Positions 1 through 12,730 of a DNA stretch of 64,000 bases are shown one piece after another. This DNA is from Megaustenia siamemsis. Taxonomy: Eukaryota > Mollusca > Gastropoda > Stylommatophora > Ariophantidae. The stretch's first letter is position 1, and every line of letters starts with the position of its first letter. The translations under genes and the position numbers were made by a program. The stretch lies in assembly GCA_032433765.1 (NCBI GenBank), contig JAVIAB010000160.1, forward strand, positions 13,172,358-13,236,357, read 5' to 3'. Below the pieces are notes generated by a model. That model had not been told where the DNA came from and searched no databases. It saw only the letters and a list, made by a program, of their open reading frames with translations.

Positions 1-1737
1 TGTTAGTTCTCTTGGGGCGCCAGTATAAGCTGTTGACAATATTTATCAGCAACACACCAGAGATATAATACAGGTCTCATGTTAACCTATTTACTTTATT
101 TGTCTAGATACAACCGATTCATGTTTTCACTGATGGCTTTCATATAAATCAATAAATAAGAAAGTGAGCAAAATTACAAATATGTGTCATTAACAGTAGT
201 AGCAGTTTTGTTTGTTTGAAGCATAGTGGCTTCAAGTCACAACGATTGCTGAGTTGGGAACATTTTCTGTCCCATCCTGATACTTACCAGGTGACCAAGC
301 TGACATAACTGGGTACGAGTTTCACAGATATCAGGAAATTAGCCAGAAAGATGAAAATTCCCCCCCCCCCCACACACACACACACGCGCGCGCATATTTT
401 CCCCAACCAGACCTTTATAATCCGTGGCCTGGTACTGTGAAATTTAATAGTACACTTCCTGTCGATAGCAAACGACGATATTAAGGGTTCATGACATAGT
501 TTGACCAATTTGTTAAAAAATAATCCAGATTGCGGCATTATACTTTTATTATGTTGCAGTTAGAAGGAAACTGACAAGTAACAGATCTCTGAGTTTCAAT
601 TCAGGGTCTACTTTGGAAAGTCACGTTTTCAAATAATGTCTGTGTTTTCACAAAATAATTTCAGGTCAAATATAGAATGTTTCATAATCATAAAGATCAG
701 TGATTTTACGTTCTTTTTGACAAACTCTGATCTTGTTAAGTAATAGTAGCGGTTGCTCTGGCCAATATCAGACAACTTTATGTATATAACATTTATTGGG
801 AAATATTTCAGAAAAAATGAGAGCCAAAATGACACACCATACGATTTTTAAGAATTTGTAGCGAAATATTCTGAAGCACAAAGTGATTAAATCAAAATTG
901 TTCGATCTAATAAGTCAGACATGTTAGGACGACTGGCATGTGTTGCTAGACTGCTCGTGTGGTCGTCAATCTTGTGTAGTTGGGAACCCCCGTGAGCTGA
1001 GTGAGCCAGTGGAATTCGCCTAACGATGAATTATTGATTTTAGCATAATTGAGGTGATATATACCGAGGGTGCAAATGTATTGGTTCTACTGCTAGTTGG
1101 AAATAGTGGCCAGAAGTTGTAAATGGTGTTTACCCAAGACGATTAATGGAATTAACAGTATCATGTGGAAGAGGAAATGACATTTTATATCTTCTCTGTG
1201 ATAGACTTAAAACCTTATTAAATAGTGAAATAATATCGATTTAACAATAGTTGTAAATGTATATTTGAAATGTAATCAAACATTATAGTTTCATTAAATT
1301 TAATTACTTTAAAAAATGTTTTTACAATATCCAGTGGAAGGAATATTTAGATGGGAAAGAAAGATGTAAGGTATCCTTCAGCAACAGGGCTGAAAGCTGT
1401 CGGCGAATCATAACTGATGTATTGCGTTAGAATCGGTGAATCAGAACTTTCCAGATCTTACTTCACCTGTTCTTGGCGACCTTAGAAACAGACAAACTAG
1501 TCAAGTATGGCCAAATAAGTAGGGATCAAGAGTGATGCTCAAAAATGCTGCGCTGAAGTCTGATGTATTTGTGGTCGAAATGTGCAAATGTCACAGTTCT
1601 GCTGCAGATCACGACACAACGTTACTACGCTCCCATAACGTCCTTTCAAGGAAGCATGACGAAGAGGTCTAACTAATCCGTTAAATCATCTGGTGAGCTC
1701 AAGCAAGGCGAGCAAGTAACATACTCATTTAACAGTT
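1..1737. other. Unassigned AT-rich sequence
   Basis: I see no gene here. Open frames are short and do not resemble known proteins. A C-run followed by a CA/CG dinucleotide run lies at about 361-393. The last tens of bases (about 1705-1745) resemble one unit of the palindromic minisatellite found at 3484-3675, which suggests that the LINE at 1738-3512 interrupted that repeat. Confidence 0.5.
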
Positions 1738-1803
1738 AACACATTGAGTTATTGAGTTATTTGCGGCTCATCATCATTGCACTCCGAACATGTCCATAGG
1801 TGC

Positions 1804-2115
1804 TCAGATCCCCTCCTCAGCAAGTCCCGCAGTGTCCAGCGACTGACGACTCCAGTTTCTATGTTGGTTGATAAATCTTCTTACACGATCACTAAGTTTC
1901 TCATTCATGGCTGTGCCCATCTTAACTCCCATTTCCATAATCCGAAGAAGTGACGTGGATATGTTTTTGTCGAAGTCCTGTGCTCCTCCCACATCTCGGA
2001 GGGCATTGATGATGTCCGCTCGATCCATTGGTTGCCCGTCCTCAACAACAGCGCAGCTAGCCAACCTGTCCGCTCTTTCATTTCCCCGTACCCCCATGTC
2101 CAGGGACATAGACAA
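1804..2115 (-). pseudogene. LINE-A RNase H C-terminus, out of frame
   Basis: A 103-codon frame holding the last RNase H block (GVRGNERADRLA) and the C-terminal tail, which ends at a stop near 1804. It follows the preceding 367-codon piece after two small frame breaks. The region between the pieces, read in a third frame, contains the VPGH part of the H-containing motif, so no coding material seems to be missing and only the frame is disturbed. Confidence 0.75.
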
Positions 2116-2123
2116 AGGTGACC

Positions 2124-3227
2124 TTACGTATTTTGGACTTCTGCAACAACTCTACCCATTGCATGCGTATAGAGCCCGCCTCCACTTTTTTTTTTAATCA
2201 TGCTCATCGAATCACTCAGTATACATGCGTAGGTGTAGTCTTGTGACTCTAACCATTTGAATGCCTTGATCACTGCCATCGCCTCCATTGTCATGCTACT
2301 CGTGGTCATGGCGTATGCACCAATGTCTTCCTTGGCTATTCTGCCTGCCGAGCGTGCTATAAATGCCCATGCACTTGTTCGGTGTCGTCTTACAGATCCG
2401 TCTGTATAGATGACTGCATCTTTCTCATCGGTATTATTACAAATGAGACCGCTGACCTCCGCATTAACCACGACCGAGTTCTGTTCCCTACTTTTCCTGT
2501 CGAGTGTGACAATGCATGAGAAAGTCCCCTTGAATGACGTAGGCACCGGTATCCACTCCTCACCAACGCTGATATTGGTAAGCCCACAGACCTGTTTGAT
2601 GACATCTTCTGCCCGGCCCACCCATGATTTGCCTCTTTTTAGCCTGGCACCTTTCTCTGTGTTGAGCACGTGGTGCAATGGATGCTCTGTATATGTACTA
2701 ATCTTCAGGTATGCTCGTGCTCTCCAGATCTTGATTCTGTCATCCATGGTTGGAAAGTCAAGAAGATACCTCATTGCTACACAGGGAGTGTCCCTTGTGC
2801 ATCCCAAGATAATGCGCATGGCTTCATTTTGTATTTTCTCCAGCCTATCAATTTGTGTCGTACTGACAGTAAGAATTGCCAGGGCATACTCGATTGATGC
2901 GAGGACTAATCCATGGGACAGAAGAGTAAGTAGTCTCTTCTCGATGTTGGCAGCTGCCATGACCTTCAAGGCGGCTAATCCTTTGCGAGTATTCGTCATC
3001 ACATGCTTGACGTGGTTCCGAAAACACAGGCTGCGATCAAACTTAACTCCGAGGTATGTCATCAACTTGTCCCTGGTCACCTCATCAGCTCCCATTCGTA
3101 CTACCGGTGTGGTCGTATTAACGATATGATTGTTAAGGGAGAACCATGAAACTGATGCTTTATTAGGATTAACCAAGGCACCTGAAACCCCACACCAGGA
3201 AGAAATGCGATCGAGTTCGTCTTGCAT
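2124..3227 (-). pseudogene. LINE-A ORF2 piece: RT connector plus RNase H
   Basis: This is the longest open piece of LINE-A (367 codons). Residues 1-60 are the end of the RT palm and contain the YLGVKFD block. Residues 60-200 are the helical connector (ASIEYALAI, LEKIQNEAMRIILG, a common thumb/connector signature of these LINEs). About residues 270-350 are RNase H, with the DED acidic residues visible. The final 20 residues are out of frame because of the homopolymer at 2186-2195, so the His-containing fourth RNase H motif is cut off. RNase H would degrade the RNA of the RNA/DNA hybrid during reverse transcription. The position of the breaks at homopolymers means that assembly error should be excluded before calling it dead. 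Confidence 0.8.
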
Positions 3228-3257
3228 TGTGGAGGCGATTCCCCGTCTGTCTCTTCC

Positions 3258-3512
3258 CTATCGATATGCCAGAATATCATCAGTAGAAGTCATAGTTCTT
3301 CCCCTCCAATCCTGTTGTTCCGTGATCGTTATTGTGTACACATTAAATCGAACTAGTGACAATGGTGAGTCTTGTGGCAGCCCTAGACAAATGGATGTTG
3401 GCTCGGAAGAGCAACTTCCAGATCTGAGTATCACCTTCATCTGAAACAGTGCCGCAGCGATCCATCTAACGAGGAAGGGTGAACATACACATATAACTGA
3501 TAATACATACAC
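3258..3512 (-). pseudogene. LINE-A RT core fragment
   Basis: An 84-codon frame with RT motif B (GLPQDSPLS, then an FNVY-like stretch) and, about 30 residues later, TSTDDILAYR. In active elements the latter is a (F/Y)ADD box, so the second position is altered. Upstream RT motifs are absent because the element is 5'-truncated at the palindromic minisatellite. The frame stops right after the DD box and coding continues in another frame. Confidence 0.7.
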
Positions 3513-3675
3513 ACATAACTGTTAACAGTTAACATATTTACATATAACTGTTAACAGTTAACACATACACATATAACTGTTAAGAGTTAACACATACACA
3601 TACATACAACTGTTAACAGTTAACACATACACATAGAACTGTTAACAGTTAACACATACACATATAACTGTTAAG
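3484..3675. repeat. 29-bp minisatellite with palindromic core
   Basis: About six units of roughly 29 bp. Each holds the perfect 14-bp palindrome AACTGTTAACAGTT or a one- or two-base variant, plus an ACACATACACATAT-like spacer. The unit is partly repeated on the far side of LINE-A at about 1705-1745. Confidence 0.85.
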
Positions 3676-4218
3676 GGTTTTAAAAATAAATCGCTAATAA
3701 AGTTTAGGCTAAAGAGGAGAATGTCAAAATGTATTTGTCCATCCTTATCTCAAAATGACCAGAAAGTTTTCTCCCACTTAATTAATCTGTAGCCGCTTGA
3801 GAGAAACTCATTCTTTACTCATTCATTTCACAAATTAATAAACTGAACAAATAATTCATTCGGAGAGATCGCTACAGAGGCAGCCTAGAAAATGTGACTT
3901 GACAACAACGCTGGTGTCATGAATACACTTAACGTGCACTGTATGTCATCGATTCTGAGACGCTATGCACAGAGTAACGAGGCATTAGTTTCAGTATGTC
4001 CAATTAGAGGGCATCACATGGACTACAATAACAGCGACTGTAATGCACATCAGATTTAGGAGACTTTACAATGCTCGATGAACCAGTGACAATTGGAATC
4101 GATGCAAAATAATAAGGGGTAATGTTTCCCAAAGGCAGGACGCAGTTGTAATTGTTGATGGTTGCCTTTCTATGTGAAGCAAAAGGTGGGAGAAACAAGT
4201 TCTTCACGTTCGCTATAT
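3676..4218. other. Unassigned spacer
   Basis: About 540 bases with no recognisable gene or repeat. It runs straight into the 26-bp satellite. Confidence 0.4.
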
Positions 4219-6530
4219 CAACTCATCTTCTCCACATTCATTATCAACTCATCTTCTCCACACTCATTATCAACTCATCTTCTCCACATTCATTATCAAC
4301 TCATCTTCTCCACATTCATTATCAACTCATCTTCTCCACACTCATTATCAACTCATCTTCTCCACACTCATTATCAACTCATCTTCTCCACACTCATTAT
4401 CAACTCATCTTCTCCACACTCATTATCAACTCATCTTCTCCACACTCATTATCAACTCATCTTCTCCACACTCATTATCAACTCGTCTTCTCCACACTCA
4501 TTATCAACTCATCTTCTCCACACTCATTATTAACTCATCTTCTCCACACTCATTATCAACTCATCTTCTCCACATTCATTATCAACTCATCTTCTCCACA
4601 TTCATTATCAACTCATCTTCTCCACATTCATTATCAACTCATCTTCTCCACATTCATTATCAACTCATCTTCTCCACATTCATTATCAACTCATCTTCTC
4701 CACACTCATTATCAACTCATCTTCTCCACACTCATTATCAACTCATCTTCTCCACACTCATTATTAACTCATCTTCTCCACACTCATTATCAACTCATCT
4801 TCTCCACATTCATTATCAACTCATCTTCTCCACATTCATTATCAACTCATCTTCTCCACATTCATTATCAACTCATCTTCTCCACATTCATTATCAACTC
4901 ATCTTCTCCACATTCATTATCAACTCATCTTCTCCACACTCATTATCAACTCATCTTCTCCACACTCATTATCAACTCATCTTCTCCACATTCATTATCA
5001 ACTCATCTTCTCCACATTCATTATCAACTCATCTTCTCCACATTCATTATCAACTCATCTTCTCCACATTCATTATCAACTCATCTTCTCCACATTCATT
5101 ATCAACTCATCTTCTCCACATTCATTATCAACTCATCTTCTCCACATTCATTATCAACTCATCTTCTCCACACTCATTATCAACTCATCTTCTCCACACT
5201 CATTATCAACTCATCTTCTCCACATTCATTATCAACTCATCTTCTCCACACTCATTATCAACTCATCTTCTCCAACATCCATTATCTACTCATCTTCTCC
5301 ACATTCATTATCAACTCATGTTCTCCACATTCATTATCAACTCATCTTCTCCACATTCATTATCAACTCATCTTCTCCACACTCATTATCAACTAATCTT
5401 CTCCACATTCATTATCAACTAATCTTCTCCACATTCATTATCAACTAATCTTCTCCACATTCATTATCAACTCGTCTTCTCCACATTCATTATAAACTCA
5501 TCTTCTCCACATTCATTATCAACTCATCTTCTCCACATTCATTATCAACTCATCTTCTCCACACTCATTATCAACTCATCTTCTCCACACTCATTATCAA
5601 CTCATCTTCTCCACACTCATTATCAACTCATCTTCTCCACACTCATTATCAACTTATCTTCTCCATACTCATTATCAACTCATCTTCTCCACACTCATTA
5701 TCAACTCATCTTCTCAACACTCATTATCAACTCATCTTCTCCACACTCATTATCAACTCATCTTCTCCACACTCATTATCAACTTTTCTTCTCCACACTC
5801 ATTATCAACTCATCTTCTCCACACTCATTATAAACTCATCTTCTCCACATTCATTATCAACTCATCTTCTCCACGTTCATTACCAACTCATCCTCTCCAC
5901 ATTCATTATCAACTCATCTTCTCCACATTCATTATCAACTCATCTTCTCCACACTCATTATCAACTCATCTTCTCCACATTCATTATCAACTCATCTTCT
6001 CCACATTCATTATCAACTCATCTTCTCCACATTCATTATCAACTCATATTCTCCACACTCATCAACTCATCTTCTCCACACTCATTATCAACTCATCTTC
6101 TCCACATTCATTATCAACTCATCTGCTCCACATTCATTATCAACTCATCTTCTCCACATTCATTATCAACTCATCTTCTCCACATTCATTATCAACTCAT
6201 CTTCTCCACATTCATTATCAACTCATCTTCTCCACATTCATTATCAACTCATCTTCTCCACATTCATTATCAACTCATCTTCTCCACACTCATCAACTAA
6301 TCTTCTCCACACTTATTATCAACTCATCTTCTCCACATTCATTATCAACTAATCTTCTCCACATTCATTATCAACTCATCTTCTCCACACTCATCAACTA
6401 ATCTTCTCCACACTCATTATCAACTCATCTTCTCCACATTCATTATTAATTCATTTTCTCCACATTCATTATCAACTCATCTTCTCCACATTCATTATCA
6501 ACTCATCTTCTCCACACTCATCAACTCAAC
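4219..6530. repeat. 26-bp tandem satellite
   Basis: About 88 copies of a 26-bp unit containing TCATCTTCTCCACA followed by TTCATTATCAAC. The commonest variation is a C/T change (CACTCATT versus CACATTCATT). Copies are nearly identical, indicating recent homogenisation. Because 26 is not a multiple of three and the unit lacks stops, all forward frames stay open for long stretches. The resulting SSPHSLSTHLLH-type peptide is an artefact. Confidence 0.95.
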
Positions 6531-8335
6531 TTCTCCACGCTCATATTATCAATTCATCTTCTGCACACTCATTATCAACTGTCTTCTTTCTCCACGCTCA
6601 TATTATCGATTCATCTTCTGCACACTCATTATCAACTCACTTCTCCAGGCTCATATTATCAACTCATCTTCTCCACGCTCATATTATCAATTCATCTTCT
6701 GCACACTCATTATCAACTGTCTTCTCCACGCTCATATTATCAATTCATCTTCTGCACACTTATTATCAACTGTCTTTTCCACACTCATTATCAACTCATC
6801 TTCTCCACACTCATATTATCAACTCATCTTCTCCACACTCATATTATCAACTCATCTTCTCCACACTCATATTATCAACTCATCTTCTCCACACTCATAT
6901 TATCAACTCATCTTCTCCACACTCATATTATCAACTCATCTTCTCCACACTCATATTATCAACTCATCTTCTCCACACTCATATTATCAACTCATCTTCT
7001 CCAAGCTCATATTATCAACTCATCTTCTCCACACTCATATTAGCAACTCATCTTCTGCACACTCATATTATCAACTCTTCTCCACGCTCATATTATCGAT
7101 TCATCTTCTGCACAGTCATAATCAACTCACTTCTCCACGATCATATTATCAACTCACTTCTCCAGGCTCATATTATCAACTCATCTTCTCCACGCTCATA
7201 TTATCAATTCATCTTCTGCACACTCATTATCAACTCATCTTCCCCACGCTCATATTATCAATTCATCTTCTGCACACTCACTATCAACTGTCTTCTCCAC
7301 GCTCATATTATCAATTCATCTTCTGCACACTCATTATAAACTCATCTTCTCCACGCTCATATTATCAATTCATCTTCTGCACACTCATTATCAACTGTCT
7401 TCTCCACGCTCATATTATCAATTCATCTTCTGCACACTCATTATCAACTGTCTTCTCCACGCTCATATTATCAATTCATCTTCTGCACACTCATTATCAA
7501 CTCATCTTCTCCACGCTCATATTATCAACTCATCTTCTCCACGCTCATATTATCAACTCATCTTCTCCACGCTCATATTATCAATTCATCTTCTGCACAC
7601 TCATTATCAACTGTCTTCTCCACGCTCATATTATCAATTCATCTTCTGCACACTCATTATCAACTCATCTTCTCCACGCTCATATTATCAATTCATCTTC
7701 TGCACACTCATTATCAACTGTCTTCTCCACGCTCATATTATCAATTCATCTTCTGCACACTCACTATCAACTCATCTTCTCCACGCTCATATTATCAACT
7801 CATCTTCTCCACGCTCATATTTTCAACTCATCTTCTCCACGCTCATATTATCAACTCATCTTCTCCACGCTCATATTATCAACTCATCTTCTCCACGCTC
7901 ATATTATCAACTCATCTTCTCCACGCTCATATTATCAACTCATCTTCTCCACGCTCATATTATCAACTCATCTTCTCCAAGCTCATATTATCAACTGTCT
8001 TCTCCACGCTCATATTATCAACTCATCTTCTCCACACTCATATTATCAATTCATCTTCTCCACACTCATATTATCAACTCATCTTCTCCACACTCATATT
8101 ATCAATTCATCTTCTCCACACTCATATTATCAACTCATCTTCTCCAAGCTCATATTATCAACTCATCTTCTCCACACTCATATTATCAATTCATCTTCTG
8201 CACACTTATTATCAACTGTCTTCTCCACGCTCATATTATCAACTCATCTTCTCCACGCTCATATTATCAATTCATCTTCTCCACACTCATTATCAGCTGA
8301 TCTTTTTCACATCCATATTATCAACTCTTGTTCAT
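6531..8335. repeat. 28-bp variant and dimeric form of the same satellite
   Basis: The 26-bp array passes into a 28-bp form with TCATATTATCAA in place of TCATTATCAA. Several blocks (about 6545-6780 and 7240-7770) alternate a 28-bp and a 25/26-bp unit to form a 53-bp dimer that includes TTCTGCACACTCATTATC. Other blocks are monomeric. This is a simple higher-order organisation. Confidence 0.9.
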
Positions 8336-8369
8336 CAATGCTCCGCCCATCAAGTTATCACTTCACTTT

Positions 8370-8620
8370 CTTCTCCACGTCCTCCACTCGGGTTCTCCTA
8401 TCAGTTTCACTTCCGCATCTCCTCATTATTCCACGTCCTCCACTCTGGTTCTCCTATCAGTTTCACTTCCACATCTCCTCATTATTCCACGTCCTCCACT
8501 CGGATTCTCCCGTTAGTTTCACTTCCACATCTCATTATTCCAAGTCCTCCACTCGGATTCTCCCGTTAGTTTCACTTCCACATCTTCTCATTTTTTCACG
8601 TTCTCCCCTGTATGTTTTTG
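8370..8620. repeat. 56-bp tandem repeat
   Basis: Four to five copies of a 56-bp unit (CTCCACTCGG, TTCTCC, CAGTTTCACTTCC, CATCTCCTCATTATTCC). It adjoins the 26/28-bp satellite and shares its pyrimidine-rich composition, so it may be an older derivative. Confidence 0.8.
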
Positions 8621-9030
8621 AACCAGGTTCTCCATTCATGACTCAGACAGTGTTAATCATCATGTGTCTTGCCGAACAGTCAATTCATAGAGTGTCTCTG
8701 ACATCTCCTGTTCACCGCTATTTGCTCAAGGATGGCCACGTCATTACAAAGCTCTCACCCGCTGTGTTCATGTAAGGCCAACGAGAGAATTGATTATCTG
8801 TCTGCTATGAGGATAAGATAGGGTATGGTATCTCCTGTTGTCATATAAAGAAATGAACCAAGAGTTCCCTATAAGGAAAGCTTGTCACTGCTTCACTTTC
8901 AACATACCACTGCGCTCATATTATTGGTTCGGTCTACTGCCCTGTTAGAGAATGTGATAACGAGTCGTGGGATCTGTTGTTATTTTTCCGGCATGGAGTG
9001 CTGTCTTTTGGAAATAGTCTTTCACCATCG
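8621..9030. other. Spacer between arrays
   Basis: About 410 bases with no recognisable gene. Near the right end the sequence grades into the first unit of the 63-bp array. Confidence 0.4.
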
Positions 9031-10690
9031 TGTCTGATTGCTCATTATTAGCATGACATATAGCTCATTTGATGACTATAGTAAAGAGACGTTTGTCTTA
9101 TTGCTCATTATTAGCGTGACATATAGCTCATTTGATGACTATAGTAAAGAGACGTTTGTCTTATTGCTCATTATTAGCGTGACATATAGCTCATTTGATG
9201 ACTATAGTAAAGAGACGTTTGTCTTATTGCTCATTATTAGCGTGACATATAGCTCATTTGATGACTATAGTAAAGAGACGTTTGTCTTATTGCTCATTAT
9301 TAGCGTGACATATAGCTCATTTGATGACTATAGTAAAGAGACGTTTGTCTTATTGCTCATTATTAGCGTGACATATAGCTCATTTGATGACTATAGTAAA
9401 GAGACGTTTGTCTTATTGCTCATTATTAGGGTGACATAGCTCATTTGATGACTATAGTAAAGAGACGTTTGTCTTATTGCTCATTATTAGGGTGACATAT
9501 AGCTCATTTGATGACTATAGTAAAGAGACGTTTGTCTTATTGCTCATTATTAGCGTGATATATAGCTCATTTGATGACTATAGTAAAGAGGCGTTTGTCT
9601 TATTGCTCATTATTAGCGTGACATATAGCTCATTTGATGACTATAGTAAAGAGACGTTTGTCTTATTGCTCATTATTAGCGTGACATATAGCTCATTTGA
9701 TGACTATAGTAAAGAGACGTTTGTCTTATTGCTCATTATTAGGGTGACATATAGCTCATTTGATGACTATAGTAAAGAGACGTTTGTCTTATTGCTCATT
9801 ATTAGCGTGATATATAGCTCATTTGATGACTATAGTAAAGAGACGTTTGTCTTATTGCTCATTATTAGCGTGACATATAGCTCATTTGATGACTATAGTA
9901 AAGAGACGTTTGTCTTATTGCTCATTATTAGCGTGATATATAGCTCATTTGATGACTATAGTAAAGAGACGTTTGTCTTATTGCTCATTATTAGCGTGAT
10001 ATATAGCTCATTTGATGACTATAGTAAAGAGACGTTTGTCTTATTGCTCATTATTAGCGTGACATATAGCTCATTTGATGACTATAGTAAAGATACGTGT
10101 GTCTTATTGCTCATTATTAGGGTGACATATAGCTCATTTGATGACTATAGTAAAGAGACGTTTTTCTTATTGCTCATTATTAGCGTGACATATAGCTCAT
10201 TTGATGACTATAGTAAAGAGACGTTTGTCTTATTGCTCATTATTAGCGTGACATATAGCTCATTTGATGACTATAGTAAAGAGACGTTTGTCTTATTGCT
10301 CATTATTAGCGTGACGTATAGCTCATTTGATGACTATAGTAAAGAGACGTTTGTCTTATTGCTCATTATTAGGGTGACATATAGCTCATTTGATGACTAT
10401 AGTAAAGAGACGTTTGTCTTATTGCTCATTATTAGGGTGACATATAGCTCATTTGATGACTATAGTAAAGAGACGTTTGTCTTATTGCTCATTATTAGCG
10501 TGATATATAGCTCATTTGATGACTATAGTAAAGAGACGTTTGTCTTATTGCTCATTATTAGCGTGACATATGGCTCATTTGATGACTATAGTAAAGAGAC
10601 GTGTGTCTTATTGCTTATTATTAGCGTGGCATATTACTCATGAGATGAATGTAGTAAAAGAGACCTGTGTCTGTTTATTACTGGCATGGT
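9031..10690. repeat. 63-bp tandem array
   Basis: About 26 copies of a 63-bp unit (TTGCTCATTATTAGCGTGAC, ATATAGCTCATTTGATGACT, then ATAGTAAAGAGACGTTTGTC). Copies are almost identical. Because 63 is divisible by three and the unit has no stop in one frame, two long open frames arise (about 9038-9439 and 9477-10643, with a 21-residue repeat). One unit near 9430 lacks two bases and breaks the frame. Differences between copies change amino acids freely (S/R, T/I), so there is no sign of protein-level constraint. Confidence 0.95.
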
Positions 10691-10854
10691 ATGCTACTGA
10701 TTTGAGAAATGTAATTTCTGATCGTAATGTAGTAAATTTTTTATGTTTAAATTGGTAAATTACCTATATGTACGCGTTCCATCAGCTTTTCCTTCGTTCT
10801 CTCTTTAATAACGTTTTATACGAAGTGTCTCTGGTTACAGTAGATTAACCATAT

Positions 10855-11540
10855 ATACGCCCTTCGGCCTGCAGAACAAGTTTAAACTATTATATGCCTA
10901 ACGTAGTGGGAGCTTTCAAACTCAGTGCAGCAGGAGGCCAAGGCCAGGAGTCATGACCTAGGCCACATCTAAGCCTCCTAGAGTGTCAAGAAGTTAAAGG
11001 GCCTAAATACTTCTATTCTATTCTATTCTATTCTATTCTATTCTATTCTAGTGATGGAATCAGCTTCATTGAAGTCGGGGCATCTTGAAATCCACTCCAC
11101 CGCCCCTCGCAGCATTTCACGAAGCGTATGCATATCAATTGTCCGTGTAAGGTGTTGATTGTAGATACATCTACGTTCCCCACTAAGCACTCCGGATCGA
11201 CCACCCTTTCCAGACTCCCCGGTCTCTCAATATACACATCATTATCTCACCTATTCTGTTCCTCTGCTTTTAAGGAATGAAGAACAAGCTTGGCGATGGT
11301 CTCTTTGTCGAGAGCAAGACCACCACACACACTCAGTGGCAGAGCTGTCATCGATCTTATCGGCTATTTCATTGCCGTGTACACCGGCATGCCCTGGACA
11401 ACCGAAACACTTACTTGACGGGATGCTTCTGATGATCAGATTGCCTCCTTTTGGAATGTCTGTATGGCAAGTTTCCCGACCATTTTTGGGCCATATAATG
11501 TGGATCACAACCAATTCAAAGTCTCATTTATCACTCTTTC
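10855..11540 (-). mobile_element. RNase H-type LINE 3' end (LINE-B)
   Basis: The minus strand holds the C-terminal RNase H region of a second LINE family. The block CPGHAGVHGNEIADK (the H...GN..AD motif) lies near 11365-11410, followed by about 90 residues ending at 11043. One frame change separates the two open pieces (11514-11251 and 11237-11043). After the stop comes a run of about eight AATAG units (11010-11050, minus strand) and then about 150 bp that probably belong to the 3' untranslated region. Everything upstream of RNase H is missing, as expected for a strongly 5'-truncated insertion. It differs from LINE-A in its C-terminal sequence. Confidence 0.75.
11006..11050. repeat. (TTCTA)n pentanucleotide
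   Basis: About eight copies of TTCTA directly at the 3' side of the LINE-B coding end. Short tandem repeats at the 3' terminus are usual for RNase H-bearing LINEs of the I group. Confidence 0.9.
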
Positions 11541-12100
11541 TATTAACTGCATGATGTGATTCTCTTAATCTTCTACGAAACGCACCGGTGATTACTTCCC
11601 CCTCTTTACAATTGTTATATTTTAGTTGATTGTCAATTTTTTTTTTCTTACGTACATCTTTGTATGGATAGATATGTACCTAGTTTGTATGTACCTGTCT
11701 AGCATTATGTTATATGAAAACTGAACTCAAAATCCTGGCAGAAAAAAAAAGTAATGTCAGTTTGATAAAACTAGAACAGACAACTCTGATTACAAGTAAC
11801 TGCTGCATTGCAGAAACGTCACGGAAATCTAAATCCAGGGGGAAACGGTGTCGAACAAATACGCGCTCAGTGTGGGTGCGCAGGGTGCCAGACACAGTGT
11901 GTCGCATCCGGTTGGTTGGTATTGAACGAAGAAAGCAACTATACTCAGATTACAATCTGATTGTTCTCGCTACGGGCTTTCTTTATTTCTCTTTTAGTAC
12001 ACTTCAAATTCTGTTTGGTTGCGTCATATATTTTGTACCAAGGAGAATTGTTTTGTTGAATGTTCTTAGGCAGAAGGATTATCTAGCGGAGATTTATTGT
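11541..12100. other. Unassigned spacer
   Basis: About 560 bases. A 131-codon open frame at 11714-12109 shows no domain, signal peptide or resemblance I recognise. I treat it as chance. Confidence 0.35.
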
Positions 12101-12730
12101 CAAAGATGATGATGATATTCAATCTTTCTTGTCATCTCTCTCCCCCTCTCTCTCTCATACACATACATACATATGCTCTTGTATCTCATTTTCCAACTCT
12201 CATTAATGTGTGTGTATATATTCATTATTTGTTCTCTCTTTATCACGCTTGCTCCCCTAGCACATACTCAGCCTCAAAGTAGCAAAATAGCGCTGCTATT
12301 CTCTCCTTAGTCACACATACCGCACTCATTTCTTCGTAAACACACACATACTCACTGATTCACTCACAGATTCACTCACTAATTCACTCACTCACCCACC
12401 CACCGACCGACAGACCGACTCACACTCACTCACTCACTCACTCACTCACTCACTCACTCACACCAACGCTCACTCTATTTTCTTCCTCACACACACATTC
12501 TCAACATCACACACACCAATTGTTTTTCCCTGCCTTCAACACACAAACACAATCTATCCACTGCACACTTTCTCCCTCCCTGTTACAACAACTATTTTAC
12601 TCATTTCGCCACACTTAATATCCTCAAACATTTTACCTATAACACACGAACACACTCTTTTTACACGAAAATATCACCCTTTGTCATACACCCACATATA
12701 ATTTCTCTCTCTTGCTCTCTATTTAACTAA
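12101..12730. repeat. Pyrimidine- and CA-rich low-complexity DNA with (CTCA)n
   Basis: A run rich in CTCTCT, ACACAC and CACTCA. A clean (CTCA)n tract lies at about 12421-12462. There is no coding signal. Confidence 0.8.

Larger units (their letters stand above)
1738..3512 (-). mobile_element. 5'-truncated RNase H-type LINE, broken (LINE-A)
   Basis: This is the 3' part of a non-LTR retrotransposon read on the minus strand. Near 3400 a degenerate RT motif B (GLPQDSPLS) is followed by the catalytic-box region reading STDD where YADD is expected. A 367-residue frame (3227 to 2124) carries the post-RT connector (YLGVKFDRSLCF) and the start of RNase H: D in YTDGS, E in MTMEAM and D in ILSDS. The last RNase H block (GNERADRLA) lies in a different frame at 2115-1804. 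The reading frame is lost at least three times: between the RT piece and the connector, at the ten-T run 2186-2195, and at the C-run near 2091-2095. The domain order RT-connector-RNase H fits I/Jockey-like elements. The 3' end has short direct repeats of an ATAACTCA type at about 1745-1765. It is not functional as it stands. Confidence 0.85.

Noticed and set aside
4152..5396. A 414-codon open frame in the 26-bp satellite
   Set aside because: All three frames are open because the unit has no stops. The peptide is the translated repeat and has no start context or domain.
9477..10643. A 388-codon repeat protein
   Set aside because: Frame broken by a two-base deletion near 9430. Unit differences change amino acids freely, and no signal or domain is present.
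4219..10690. CRISPR array
   Set aside because: The units are contiguous tandem repeats without variable spacers, in animal-type DNA, and no Cas-like protein is present.
11714..12109. A 131-codon host gene
   Set aside because: No recognisable domain and atypical composition; no start context or splice evidence I could support.
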